Positions 35,250 to 44,119 of a stretch of 64,000 nt of DNA are shown piece after piece. How positions within the stretch are numbered: the first letter of the stretch is position 1; each line of letters begins with the position of its first letter. Position numbers and translations under genes: made by a program. The notes under the pieces were generated by a model, which was not told the origin of the DNA, did not search any database, and was given only the letters and a program-made list of their open reading frames with translations. The stretch is from Hymenobacter jejuensis (GTDB lineage: Bacteria; Bacteroidota; Bacteroidia; Cytophagales; Hymenobacteraceae). Location of the stretch: positions 4,464,001-4,528,000 of the forward strand of contig NZ_CP040896.1 of assembly GCF_006337165.1 (NCBI RefSeq), given 5' to 3'.

Positions 35250-36638
35250 ATGATTCTCATAATCGACGACGACCTGGCTGTGCGCACCTCGCTGGGATTG
35301 CTGTTGAAGCAGGCCGGCTACGCGGCCAAGGGCGTGGGCACGCCCGAGGAAGCCCTGCGCGTCGTGCGCGACACGCCGCCCCAGCTCATGCTCATGGACA
35401 TGAACTACTCGCTGGATACTAGCGGCAACGACGGATTGCAGCTGCTGGCCCAAGTAAAGCAGTTGGCCCCGCAAGTGCCGGTTATTCTGATCACGGGGTG
35501 GGGCTCGATTTCGCTGGCGGTAGAAGGCATCAAGGCGGGCGCCGCGGAATTCATCACCAAGCCTTGGAACAACGACAGTCTGCTCCAGACCATCCGGACC
35601 ATCCTGTGCCTAGCCGAGCGCCCCGCCGAAACCGACGACAGCACGCTCACGCGGCGGCAGCTCGACCGGCAATATAACTTCCGCAACATCGTGGGGGCCG
35701 ATCCGCAACTGCTTCATATTCTGCGCAATGTGGGGCAAGTGGCTGCCACCGACGCTTCGGTGCTGATTGAAGGGGAGAGCGGTACGGGCAAGGAGCTCAT
35801 TGCCGAAGCCATTCACCAGAACAGCCACCGTCGCCAGCAGCCTTTTGTAAAAGTGAACCTGGGCGGCATCTCGGCCTCGTTGTTTGAAAGCGAGATGTTC
35901 GGCCATCGCCGCGGGGCCTTCACCGATGCCAAAGCCGACCGCGTGGGCCGCTTCGAGCTGGCCAACAAAGGCACCATTTTTCTGGACGAGATCGGCGAAC
36001 TGGACTTGTCGAGCCAGGTAAAGCTGCTGCGTGTACTCCAGGATCGCACCTACGAAGTGCTGGGCGATTCGCGCCCGCGCTCGCTCGATATCCGGGTGAT
36101 CTGCGCCACCAACCGCAACCTGGCCGAGCTGGTAAAGGCAGGCCGCTTCCGCGAAGATCTGTTTTACCGCATCAACCTGATCACGGTGCGCCTGCCCGCC
36201 CTGCGCGAGCGCCCCGACGATATTCCGTTGCTGGTCAACCACTTCGTTGATAACCTGCGCGCCACTTACAACCGCCCGGCCCTGAAAGTAGGCACGCGCG
36301 CCCTGCACTGGCTGCGCGAGCTGCCCTTGTCCGGCAACATTCGCGAGCTTAAAAACCTGGTGGAGCGCGCCGTGCTGGTCAGCGGGAAAGACGAGCTTGG
36401 GCCCGAAGATTTTCAGGCCCAAACCCACAAAGCGCCCGTGCGGGCCGCCGAGGCCGGCGAATTGCCGCCCGTGGGCTCCATGACGCTCGACGAGCTGGAA
36501 GCCGCCATGATCCGGCGCTCCATGGAATTTTACGACGGCAATGTCAGCCGCGTGGCCAAAGCCCTGGGCCTAAGCCGCGGCGCCCTCTACCGCCGCCTTG
36601 AGAAATACGATATTCCCTTCGATTCTGCGCAGGCGTGA
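35250..36638 (+). CDS. sigma54-dependent response regulator (NtrC family)
   Basis: 462 aa: receiver, AAA+ and Fis-type DNA-binding domains. Receiver: acidic pocket DDD at 6-8, phospho-acceptor Asp50 (LMLMD), Lys104 (ITKPW). AAA+: Walker A GESGTGKE at 175-182, sigma54-contact loop GAFTDA at 222-227 (consensus GAFTGA), Walker B GTIFLDEIGEL, and the arginine-finger region FREDLFYRIN. The C-terminal helix-turn-helix is NVSRVAKALGLSRGALYRRLEKY. It almost certainly pairs with the kinase at 36955 and probably binds the TGTCC/GGACA inverted repeats before the two efflux operons; the second point is inference from position and spacing. Confidence 0.93.
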   Translation: MILIIDDDLAVRTSLGLLLKQAGYAAKGVGTPEEALRVVRDTPPQLMLMDMNYSLDTSGNDGLQLLAQVKQLAPQVPVILITGWGSISLAVEGIKAGAAEFITKPWNNDSLLQTIRTILCLAERPAETDDSTLTRRQLDRQYNFRNIVGADPQLLHILRNVGQVAATDASVLIEGESGTGKELIAEAIHQNSHRRQQPFVKVNLGGISASLFESEMFGHRRGAFTDAKADRVGRFELANKGTIFLDEIGELDLSSQVKLLRVLQDRTYEVLGDSRPRSLDIRVICATNRNLAELVKAGRFREDLFYRINLITVRLPALRERPDDIPLLVNHFVDNLRATYNRPALKVGTRALHWLRELPLSGNIRELKNLVERAVLVSGKDELGPEDFQAQTHKAPVRAAEAGELPPVGSMTLDELEAAMIRRSMEFYDGNVSRVAKALGLSRGALYRRLEKYDIPFDSAQA

Positions 36639-36698
36639 GGTACCTGCTACCTGCTACCTTATCGCTTTGCCACGTTCGCCGCTACTTTGCTACCTGCT

Positions 36699-36824
36699 AT
36701 GAAAAACATTTCGCTCTTGATCCCCAATTGGTCGTTGGAACGCCATGACGAAGTTGCCACTCGCTTGCTCTGGGTTTGGGGTGCCGTCGGAGGGCTGGGT
36801 TTGTTGTTCGCCCTAATGCTGTAA
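36699..36824 (+). CDS. 41-aa small membrane protein
   Basis: Short ORF MKNISLLIPNWSLERHDEVA, then TRLLWVWGAVGGLGLLFALML and a TAA stop: a soluble N-terminal half and one C-terminal membrane helix. It lies between the response regulator and the kinase genes, on the same strand, 60 bp after the first. Two copies of GCTACCTGCTA lie just before it (36650s and 36690s). It could modulate the kinase, as small membrane proteins sometimes do, but nothing shows this. Confidence 0.5.
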   Translation: MKNISLLIPNWSLERHDEVATRLLWVWGAVGGLGLLFALML

Positions 36825-36954
36825 CTGTCTGTATTGCATGTATTTATAGATAGGAAAGTAAAGGCAATGACTTCGAACGTGCCCAGGGTAAGAAACAAGG
36901 CTTGTCACTGCCGGCTTGCAAAGGCCGGTTTCGGCGGCATATTCGCCTTCTGAT

Positions 36955-38286
36955 ATGACCCTGCGCACCAAATTCATTCTGTTCGTTGTCATCATTCACG
37001 CCGTCCTAATTGTGCTGGCCGCGCAGGTACTGCGGACGAACCCCGTGCTGTTTATCGGTACCGAGCTGATTCTGGCCGTTTCGATTGTGCTCACGGTGCA
37101 GTTGTACCGGGGCTTTGTGCGGCCCTTCAACCTGATTGCGGCGGGCACGGAAGCCATTCAGGCCAAGGACTTTACCATGAAGTTCGTGCCGGTCGGCCAG
37201 CGCGAAATGGACCAGTTGATTGACGTGTACAACCGCATGATCGACGAACTGCGCCAAGAGCGCGTCACGCAACACGAAAAAAGCTTTCTGCTCGAGCGCC
37301 TGATCGAAGCCTCGCCCGCCGGCGTGCTACTGCTCACCTTCGACGGCCGCATCGAGGCCGTGAACCCGGCGGCCCTGCGCTGCCTGCGGCTGCCGGCTGC
37401 GGAGTTGTTGGGCAAGAAACCCAGCGAGTTGCCCGGCGACTGGGGTACGTCGCTGAGTACGCTTACTACGGGCGAGCCGCAGGTGGTGCAACTTTCAGGT
37501 ATTCAGACCTATAGGGCGCACTGCTCGCACTTCGTGGATCGGGGCTTTACCCGCAATTTTATTGTGCTGGAAGAGCTAACCCAGGACCTGATCCGGCAGG
37601 AAAAGCTGGCTTACGAGAAGCTCATCCGGATGATGTCGCACGAGATCAACAACTCCATTGGGGCCATCAACTCGATTTTGCAGTCGTTTCACAACTACGC
37701 CCCGCAGCTCCGCGAAGAAGATCGCGACGATTTCACGGAGGCGTTAGAAGTGTCGGTGAATCGCAACACCCACTTGGCCAACTTCATCGCCAACTTCGCC
37801 AACCTCGTGCGGCTGCCCGCGCCCACGCGCCGTCCCCACGACGTGCACGAGCTTCTGCGCGGCATTCAGCGCCTGTTTCAGGTGCAGTGCGAACGACGTA
37901 ATATCTTGTGGCACTGGGAGTTGGCTGGTGGGCCGCTTTGGGTGGGACTGGACGCGCAACAAATGGAACAGGCCATCCTGAACATCGTCAAGAACGCCTT
38001 AGAGTCGATTGGCGAAAACGGCAACCTGACGGTGCGCACTACTCAAAATCCGCCCATGCTGCGCATCGAAGACGACGGCGCGGGCATTCCGGCCGACGTG
38101 CAGCGGCGCTTGTTTACGCCGTTTTTCAGCACCAAGCGCGACGGGCAGGGCATTGGCCTGACCATGATCCGCGATATTCTGTTGCAGCACGGCTTCCGCT
38201 TTAGCCTCGAAACCCAGCCTACCGGCCTCACCGCCTTCACCATCTGGCTGACCGACAGCGAACCCAAGGTGCTTGCTGCTACCTAG
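36955..38286 (+). CDS. two-component sensor histidine kinase
   Basis: 443 aa from the ATG at 36955 (a TTG at 36916 also opens the frame). Two N-terminal membrane helices with almost no periplasmic loop (residues about 5-25 and 30-50), a HAMP-like segment, a PAS-like domain (LIEASPAGVLLLTFDGRIEAVNPAAL), the H-box MMSHEINNSIGAI with His229, and an ATPase domain with N-box NIVKNALESI, DDGAGIP and GQGIGLTMI. The short loop suggests it senses a signal within the membrane, or an intracellular one through the PAS domain. Partner of the regulator at 35250. Confidence 0.92.
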   Translation: MTLRTKFILFVVIIHAVLIVLAAQVLRTNPVLFIGTELILAVSIVLTVQLYRGFVRPFNLIAAGTEAIQAKDFTMKFVPVGQREMDQLIDVYNRMIDELRQERVTQHEKSFLLERLIEASPAGVLLLTFDGRIEAVNPAALRCLRLPAAELLGKKPSELPGDWGTSLSTLTTGEPQVVQLSGIQTYRAHCSHFVDRGFTRNFIVLEELTQDLIRQEKLAYEKLIRMMSHEINNSIGAINSILQSFHNYAPQLREEDRDDFTEALEVSVNRNTHLANFIANFANLVRLPAPTRRPHDVHELLRGIQRLFQVQCERRNILWHWELAGGPLWVGLDAQQMEQAILNIVKNALESIGENGNLTVRTTQNPPMLRIEDDGAGIPADVQRRLFTPFFSTKRDGQGIGLTMIRDILLQHGFRFSLETQPTGLTAFTIWLTDSEPKVLAAT

Positions 38287-38324
38287 CAAAAAGCCCTTCC
38301 GGAGCACACGGAAGGGCTTTTTGC
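38286..38324. terminator. bidirectional terminator
   Basis: Perfect 16-bp arms (38286-38301 and 38309-38324) with A5/T5 flanks, between the kinase and the convergent PAP2 gene. Confidence 0.92.
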
Positions 38325-38340
38325 TTGATGAAACCGCCGC

Positions 38341-39171
38341 TTAGCGGTGCGGCTGCCAGGTTAGGCCGAGGCCCATGCCGCCGGGCTGCCAAGCAGGGTA
38401 GAAGCCAATGTCGCGGCCAATAGGTTTTCTTCCCCAGCGGTTGCGGTGGGTCAGGTAGCCCAGGTGGGCCGACAGGATGCCGAAGCCCGCGCCAGCGATC
38501 ACGTCGCTCTGCCAGTGCTTGGTGTTGATCATGCGCAGGGCGGCCACGCCGGTGGCCAGCGTGTAGGCCCCGATGCCGTACCACTGGCTTTTGTCGCGCA
38601 ATTCGGTGTGCACGATGCTGGCGGCCAGAAACGCCTGGGCCGTGTGGCCCGACGGAAACGAGAGATTGTCCGAGCCGTCGGGGCGGCGCTCGCGCACCAG
38701 GTACTTGACCGTGAAGGTGCTGGCCGCCATGATCAGCTCGCTTTTGAGAATGACCAGGCCAATGTTAACGTTGTCGTCGCGCGATTCGACGCCGGCCAGC
38801 AGCACGGCGCCCAGCTCTAGGTAGGGGGCCACCAGCAGGTAATTATCCAAGCTGGTGCGGTAGGTCGGGAAGAGCTTGTGAATGTCGCGGTTGGCTTGGG
38901 TGTTGGTGTAGAAGCCGTGGTTGTTGACGTGCAGCGCCCCGTAGGTGATGAGCACGGCCGGCACCACGGAAGCGCGCACGAGCTTGCCTCGGTACCAGGG
39001 CTTGGAAACGGCTGCCGAGGTGCCCGTCGGGTTTTCAAACTTGTGCACCGTGTCCGCCGGGGCCGGGGTGGCCAGCGGCGTTTGGGCCAACGAAACAGTT
39101 GCGGGAGTTAGGCTAAGCGTGAGCGGCAGAAGCAGGCACGCAAGCCAGGTGCGAAGCGGAGAAAGAATCAT
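38341..39171 (-). CDS. PAP2-family phosphatase, exported
   Basis: 276 aa. N-terminal signal peptide MILSPLRTWLACLLLPLTLS with cleavage near SLAQ. PAP2 motifs: KYLVRERRPDG (KxxxxxxRP), SFPSGHT, and RMINTKHWQSDVIAG (a divergent SRxxxxxHxxxD). Such proteins dephosphorylate undecaprenyl pyrophosphate or other lipid phosphates at the periplasmic face. The start at 39171 was chosen because it begins the signal peptide; the frame is open to 39267. Confidence 0.88.
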   Translation of the reverse strand: MILSPLRTWLACLLLPLTLSLTPATVSLAQTPLATPAPADTVHKFENPTGTSAAVSKPWYRGKLVRASVVPAVLITYGALHVNNHGFYTNTQANRDIHKLFPTYRTSLDNYLLVAPYLELGAVLLAGVESRDDNVNIGLVILKSELIMAASTFTVKYLVRERRPDGSDNLSFPSGHTAQAFLAASIVHTELRDKSQWYGIGAYTLATGVAALRMINTKHWQSDVIAGAGFGILSAHLGYLTHRNRWGRKPIGRDIGFYPAWQPGGMGLGLTWQPHR

Positions 39172-39488
39172 GGGGGGAAAGCCCTTGTGCAGGCCATGTA
39201 CGGTGGCAGAGAAGTAGAGAAAGAGGCAAAAGGAATGTCTGGGCGAGGTAGTTTGTTCTGAAGGCAAAAGGTGTTTACGTTCGGAACTAGTGATTCATGT
39301 TTGTGTGGTTATATTTTTGTAAATCAATTGTTTATGTTTTTGAATAGGATCTTGAGCGGCAGCCTTTTTCTCAGTAGAAGCGGCAGAATTATGCAACACT
39401 TCTGCTGAATCCCGCACGACCAACAGGCAGGGCACGTTGTTTACTTTGTGACTACCGGCCGGGTTACGGTCGACTTGGAAATTTCGTA
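39172..39488. other. 317-bp spacer before copA
   Basis: Divergent promoter region for the PAP2 and copper ATPase genes. It holds copy E of the dispersed palindrome. I could not identify a copper-regulator operator. Confidence 0.4.
39311..39336 (+). repeat. dispersed palindrome, copy E
   Basis: Degenerate core TTGTAAATCAA at 39317-39327 followed by TTGTTTATG, which matches the right arm of copies B and D. Confidence 0.55.
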
Positions 39489-41825
39489 ATGAACCAACAG
39501 GACATAGCTACCGGAATCCCCACCGAACCGAAGCCTGAGCAGGCTTCCGACGGTCCAGAACGCAAGGCCACGGCCACCCTCGAAATAGAGGGCATGAGTT
39601 GCGCGGCCTGCGCGGCGGCGGTACAGAGGTCGCTGACGAAGGCGCCGGGCGTGCGCAAAGCCCTCGTCAACTACGCCACCGAAAAAGCCACCGTAGAATA
39701 CGCCCCCGACCTAGCCACGCCCGCCACGCTGAAGGCCGCCGTGGAGAAAGCCGGCTACGGCGTAGCTGAGCGCCAGCCCGACACCAGCGCGGCCGATCGC
39801 CAAGCCGAAATCGACCGGCAGAAGGCCGCGGCCTACCAAAGCCTCAAGCGGCGCCTGTGGGTGGCGGCCGGGCTGACCGCCGTGATCATGCCCTTGTCGA
39901 TGATTATGCTCTGGCCGGCGTTGTCGGCTCGGGTTAACGTCCAGTGGCTGAACTACTTACTGCTGCTGCTCACGGGGCCGGTATTGCTCTACAGCGGCCG
40001 CGAATTTTATACGTCGGCCTGGAATGCCTTCCGGCACCGAGCTGCCAACATGGATACCCTGATTGCCGTGGGTACGGGCGCAGCTTTTCTCTACAGCTTG
40101 GCAGCTACCGTGGTGCCGCATTTTTTTATGCAGCGCGGCCTCATGCCCGAAGTCTACTACGATACCACGGCCACGATCATCGCCCTGATTTTGGTGGGGA
40201 AAGTGCTGGAGATGCGCGCCAAAACCCAAACCTCGGCGGCCATTCGTTCTTTAATGGGCTTGCAGGCCCAAACGGCCCGGGTAATCCGCGGCGACCAGGA
40301 GTTTGATGTGCCTCTGGAGCAAGTGCAGCTCGACGACGTGGTGCTGGTCCGGCCCGGCGAGAAAGTAGCCACCGACGGCCTCGTGCTCGACGGCCATTCG
40401 GCCGTGGACGAGGCCATGCTCACCGGCGAAAGCCTGCCGGTAGAAAAGCAAGCCGGCGACAACGTGTTCGGCGCCACAATCAATAAAACTGGGGCTTTTC
40501 GCTTTCGCGTCACCAAAGTCGGGGCCGACACGCTGCTGGCTCAGATTGTGAAGTTGGTGGAAGATGCCCAGGGCTCGCGGGCGCCCATTCAGCGGCTGGC
40601 CGACCAAGTCAGCGCCATTTTTGTGCCGACGGTGGTCTGTATTGCTATTCTTACGTTTGTGCTATGGTTTGATCTGGCCCCGGAATCCTCGCGGTTTACA
40701 TTGGCCTTGGTCAACTTTGTGGCTGTGCTCATCATTGCGTGTCCATGCGCACTGGGGCTGGCGACGCCCACGGCCATCATGGTGAGCACGGGCAAAGGAG
40801 CCGAGCAGGGGGTGCTGATTCGCAACGCGGAAGCGCTGGAAAAAGCCCACGAAGTGAACACCGTCTTGCTCGACAAAACCGGCACCATCACCCGCGGCGA
40901 GCCCAGCGTCACGGATTACGTACCCGTGCAGCCTGCCGCCGACGGCCAGCAATTGCTCCGGCGCATTGCCGCGGTTGAGCGGCTTTCGGAGCATCCTTTG
41001 GCGGCGGCCGTCGTGCGTTTTGCTGAGGAGCAAGGCCTTGCGGCCTTGCCGGCAACAGGTTTTCGGGCCATCGAAGGCAAAGGCGCTACTGCTTCCGTTG
41101 CCAACGACACAGTGCTGATCGGCAACCAGCGCCTGCTCACCGACGAAGGCGTAGCGCTCACGGAAACGGCTGCAAGCCGCGCCGCCGAGTTGCGGCAGCA
41201 AGCCAAAACGGTGCTTTTCGTGGCTCTGAATGGGCAAATAGCCGCCATGCTGGGCGTCGCCGATACCCTGCGCGATACCTCGGCTGCGGCCATTGGGCAA
41301 CTGCAACGCATGGGGCTGGAAGTGGTCATGATGACCGGCGACAACGCGCAGACCGCCGCCAAAGTAGCCGAGCAAGTGGGCATCAAGCGGTTTTTTGCCG
41401 AAGTCCTGCCCCACGACAAAGCCAATAAAGTAAAAGAGCTGCAAGCCGAAGGCCGCGTGGTGGCCATGGTCGGCGACGGCATCAACGATGCGCCCGCGTT
41501 GGCCCAGGCCGATATTGGCCTGGCCATGGGCGCGGGTACCGATATAGCCATGCAGGCCGCTGGCATCACCTTGATGCGCAGCGATTTGCATGGCGTCGTA
41601 ACGGCGATTGATCTCTCGCGCCAGACCATTCGCACCATCCGGCAGAACCTGTTCTTTGCTTTCGTCTACAACACGCTGGGCATTCCGGTCGCGGCCGGGC
41701 TGCTGTATCCGGTCTTCGGCGTGCTGTTATCGCCGATGCTGGCCGCCGGGGCCATGGCCCTGAGTTCAGTATCGGTGCTGACAAACTCGCTGCGGTTGCG
41801 GACTTTTGGTAAGCAAAATAGGTAA
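39489..41825 (+). CDS. copA: copper-translocating P-type ATPase
   Basis: 778 aa P1B-type ATPase that pumps Cu(I) out of the cytosol. One N-terminal heavy-metal-associated domain with GMSCAAC (Cys38, Cys41), eight membrane helices, the TGE actuator motif (MLTGESLPVEK), the CPC metal site (IIACPCALGLATP, near residue 418), the phosphorylation motif DKTGTIT (near 462), the SEHPLA motif and the GDGINDAPAL hinge. The start ATG is 39489. The next gene is a membrane-anchored cupredoxin, so the two probably act together in copper handling. Confidence 0.95.
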   Translation: MNQQDIATGIPTEPKPEQASDGPERKATATLEIEGMSCAACAAAVQRSLTKAPGVRKALVNYATEKATVEYAPDLATPATLKAAVEKAGYGVAERQPDTSAADRQAEIDRQKAAAYQSLKRRLWVAAGLTAVIMPLSMIMLWPALSARVNVQWLNYLLLLLTGPVLLYSGREFYTSAWNAFRHRAANMDTLIAVGTGAAFLYSLAATVVPHFFMQRGLMPEVYYDTTATIIALILVGKVLEMRAKTQTSAAIRSLMGLQAQTARVIRGDQEFDVPLEQVQLDDVVLVRPGEKVATDGLVLDGHSAVDEAMLTGESLPVEKQAGDNVFGATINKTGAFRFRVTKVGADTLLAQIVKLVEDAQGSRAPIQRLADQVSAIFVPTVVCIAILTFVLWFDLAPESSRFTLALVNFVAVLIIACPCALGLATPTAIMVSTGKGAEQGVLIRNAEALEKAHEVNTVLLDKTGTITRGEPSVTDYVPVQPAADGQQLLRRIAAVERLSEHPLAAAVVRFAEEQGLAALPATGFRAIEGKGATASVANDTVLIGNQRLLTDEGVALTETAASRAAELRQQAKTVLFVALNGQIAAMLGVADTLRDTSAAAIGQLQRMGLEVVMMTGDNAQTAAKVAEQVGIKRFFAEVLPHDKANKVKELQAEGRVVAMVGDGINDAPALAQADIGLAMGAGTDIAMQAAGITLMRSDLHGVVTAIDLSRQTIRTIRQNLFFAFVYNTLGIPVAAGLLYPVFGVLLSPMLAAGAMALSSVSVLTNSLRLRTFGKQNR

Positions 41826-41849
41826 TAAATTGATTTTCAAATAGATATG
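41824..41849 (+). repeat. dispersed palindrome, copy F
   Basis: Core TTGATTTTCAA at 41830-41840. It fills the whole 21-bp gap between the copA stop and the cupredoxin start and supplies its ATG. Confidence 0.65.
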
Positions 41850-42224
41850 GATACTGTCGAATTATTCGTGACGGCCGCCGGGGCCTTATTGATTGGCTTG
41901 GTGCTGTGGTATTTTTTCTTCTCCGAACGCGAGGTGGTGAGCGCCGTTTCTTCCTTGGGCGGCTTGCAGCAGGCCGATATCACCGTGAAAGGCGGCTATT
42001 CCCCCGACGTGATTGAGGTAGAGCGCGGCCGACCGGTACAGCTGCATTTTCACCGCACCGAAGATGCGAGCTGCTCCGAAGAGCTTTTGTTGCCCGATTT
42101 TCACATTCGCCGCGAATTGCCCGCTTTCCAAACCACGACCATTGAGTTGCTGCCCCAGCAACCGGGCACCTTCGAGTTTACGTGCGGCATGCACATGTTG
42201 CGCGGCAAGCTCGTTGTTAAATAA
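41847..42224 (+). CDS. membrane-anchored cupredoxin-domain protein
   Basis: 125 aa: one N-terminal membrane helix (LFVTAAGALLIGLVLWYFFF), then a beta-sandwich with plausible copper ligands in RTEDASCSEELLLPDF and in FTCGMHMLRGKLVV. Proteins of this type commonly follow CopA in Bacteroidota and probably take or pass copper at the outer face of the membrane. The gene is 21 bp after copA, with copy F of the palindrome in the gap. Confidence 0.85.
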   Translation: MDTVELFVTAAGALLIGLVLWYFFFSEREVVSAVSSLGGLQQADITVKGGYSPDVIEVERGRPVQLHFHRTEDASCSEELLLPDFHIRRELPAFQTTTIELLPQQPGTFEFTCGMHMLRGKLVVK

Positions 42225-42248
42225 GGTATTGATAATCAAGTAATTATC
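42220..42248 (+). repeat. dispersed palindrome, copy G
   Basis: Core TTGATAATCAA at 42229-42239, in the 29-bp gap between the convergent cupredoxin and L,D-transpeptidase genes. A partly repeated ATTATCAAT follows. Confidence 0.75.
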
Positions 42249-42253
42249 AATAG

Positions 42254-43756
42254 TTACTTCATGGCCGTCTGGTCGGGTGTAGAGTCTTTGGTAAAGAAGG
42301 CTTCCCGCAAACAGGCGTCTTGTTGGTAAATATCTTTGTAGAGAACGAGCTTGCCGTTTTCGGCTTCGCAGGTGTAGTAGCGAATGTGGATGGGCAGGCC
42401 GGTGCGCAGGTCGAAGCGGCGGCGCAGGCTGCGGTCCGGGCCGGTGAGGGCCGGCTTCAGGGCGGCTTCGTTGCCGTCCCGCCGAAGCAGGTAAGAAGCT
42501 AGCTGCCAGGGTTTTTCTACGCGGACGCAGCCGTGGCTCAGCGCGCGCTCGGTTTGGGTAAAAGCGCTACGGGCCGGCGTGTCGTGCAGAAACACGGTGT
42601 GGTCGTTGGGGAAATAAAAGACTACGCCGCCCAACGCGTTGTGGCGGCCCGACATCTGCCGAATCGAGTAGGAAAAGGTTTCGGGCGTGACTTTGCTCCA
42701 GCGAACCCGCCACGGGTTCACGGGTTGGTTTTTGTAGTTGTAAAGGCGGTAGTTGTTGTCGGCCAGGTAGCTCGGATCGCGTTGGAGTTCCGGCAGCATT
42801 TCATTGACGGCGATGCTGTAGGGCACGCGCCACTCCGGGGCCGTCACGAATACAATAATGCGGCTGTCGATGAGCGGGGTGGGCGTGACGGGCTTGCCCA
42901 CGATCACGCGATGCGTCTGGAGCACCTGGCCTCGCTTGATTACTTGCAACCGGTAGGCCGGAATGTTGACCAATACGTACTCCGAATCCGCGGCGGCTTC
43001 CCAGCGCAGGCGCTCCAGGTTGATGGCCACGCGCCGAAATTCGGTTTGCTCGCCGCTCATCAGCCGCAGGGAGTCGGCAGGTGAGGCGCGCAGCATGCGG
43101 CTCCAGGTGCGTTGCAGCTGCACATACATCCGGCTTTGCGGTTGCTCGTGCAATAGTGATGCGGCCAGATCCTGGCTACCCAGGGCCTGCAACAGCCGCC
43201 CCACGGCGCGGCGCGTAGCCAGCGAATCCTGATCGGTGGGCGCTAAGGTGCCGGGCCGTAGTCGCCCTTGGTGCAGGTGCTGGGTATAGCGCAGCAAGGC
43301 GTCGGTGAGGCGAAGCTCGAAGCTGGCCAGCTGATGGGCGCGCTCGGCGTCGGCGGAGCGCAACGTCAGGGAGTCGGGGAGGGCGCGCAGCTGCGACCAG
43401 CCGTAGGTTTCGCGGTTCAGGCCGTATTCGGCGGCCGTGCTGAGGAAGGAAAGCGCGGCCGTTGCCGAAGAATTCCAGCCGGCCGCTTGCGTCCAGACGG
43501 GTTGGTACTGCCGCTGGGTGTAGAAATCCTGCACCGCCGAGCCGGTGTGCAACCCGAGCCGTTGGTAGGTCGCGACGGGCCCTAGGGGAGCCGTGTCAAG
43601 CAGCTTTTTGAGCTGCATCGTTTCCGCCAGGCTCGCCGCCGAGCCGGAAACGTGCCTTTCGCCGTCTCCCGCTGGCCAAGCCAGTAAGGGGAGCGCGCAG
43701 CCGACGAAGGTCACCAGTAAACAAGCAGACCGCACACTGCTTCTTAGCCAGGTCAT
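42254..43756 (-). CDS. L,D-transpeptidase (YcbB-like, YkuD domain)
   Basis: 500 aa exported enzyme that makes 3-3 cross-links or otherwise modifies peptidoglycan. Signal peptide at the N terminus (ACLLVTFVGCALPLLAWPAG), a peptidoglycan-binding/scaffold region, and the YkuD domain from about residue 260 (YVLVNIPAYRLQVIKRGQ). The catalytic motif is ALSHGCVRVEKP near residue 405, with the nucleophilic cysteine in HGC. The long insertion before the motif (PSYLADNNYRLYNY) is typical of YcbB-type proteins. Confidence 0.92.
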   Translation of the reverse strand: MTWLRSSVRSACLLVTFVGCALPLLAWPAGDGERHVSGSAASLAETMQLKKLLDTAPLGPVATYQRLGLHTGSAVQDFYTQRQYQPVWTQAAGWNSSATAALSFLSTAAEYGLNRETYGWSQLRALPDSLTLRSADAERAHQLASFELRLTDALLRYTQHLHQGRLRPGTLAPTDQDSLATRRAVGRLLQALGSQDLAASLLHEQPQSRMYVQLQRTWSRMLRASPADSLRLMSGEQTEFRRVAINLERLRWEAAADSEYVLVNIPAYRLQVIKRGQVLQTHRVIVGKPVTPTPLIDSRIIVFVTAPEWRVPYSIAVNEMLPELQRDPSYLADNNYRLYNYKNQPVNPWRVRWSKVTPETFSYSIRQMSGRHNALGGVVFYFPNDHTVFLHDTPARSAFTQTERALSHGCVRVEKPWQLASYLLRRDGNEAALKPALTGPDRSLRRRFDLRTGLPIHIRYYTCEAENGKLVLYKDIYQQDACLREAFFTKDSTPDQTAMK

Positions 43757-44119
43757 GAAAGTAGGGCCAGAAGAGTCGGAAAATGCTGAGCAGTATCAGT
43801 TAAAGCATAGGCAGAAGACAGACGAGAAGTCCGGTTGCAGTCGGGAAAAGTCAGAGCGGAATGATTTCAGAAGTTACTCAAAGCACCAGATAAAAGCTAA
43901 TTTTTTCTGGCTTATTACTTATTTGACTAGGGTAGATTAGGCAGTAGTTTTTGGCTGTAGTTCAACCAATACGATTTTCCCTCGATTGAGCGGCCGCCCT
44001 GTTTTCGCCCAAACGCGAGGAAAAGATCTTTCATTTCTGGTGGGCCTTAATAAAGCTTTAAAGGCGTGTTTCCTTTTTGGTATAAGTTATTCGTGATCAA
44101 TTGATTATGTTGAAAACGG
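43757..44119. other. 363-bp spacer
   Basis: Upstream region of the L,D-transpeptidase gene and 3' side of the GT4 gene. Contains copy H of the dispersed palindrome near its end; no gene seen. Confidence 0.4.
44080..44108 (+). repeat. dispersed palindrome, copy H
   Basis: Core diverged to TTCGTGATCAA (44090-44100), but both arms (TATAAGTTA and TTGATTATG) match the family. It lies 11 bp beyond the GT4 stop. Confidence 0.6.

Noticed and set aside
40662..41591. 309-codon minus-strand frame inside copA
   Set aside because: Shadow of the P-type ATPase, which has every family motif in the plus-strand frame.
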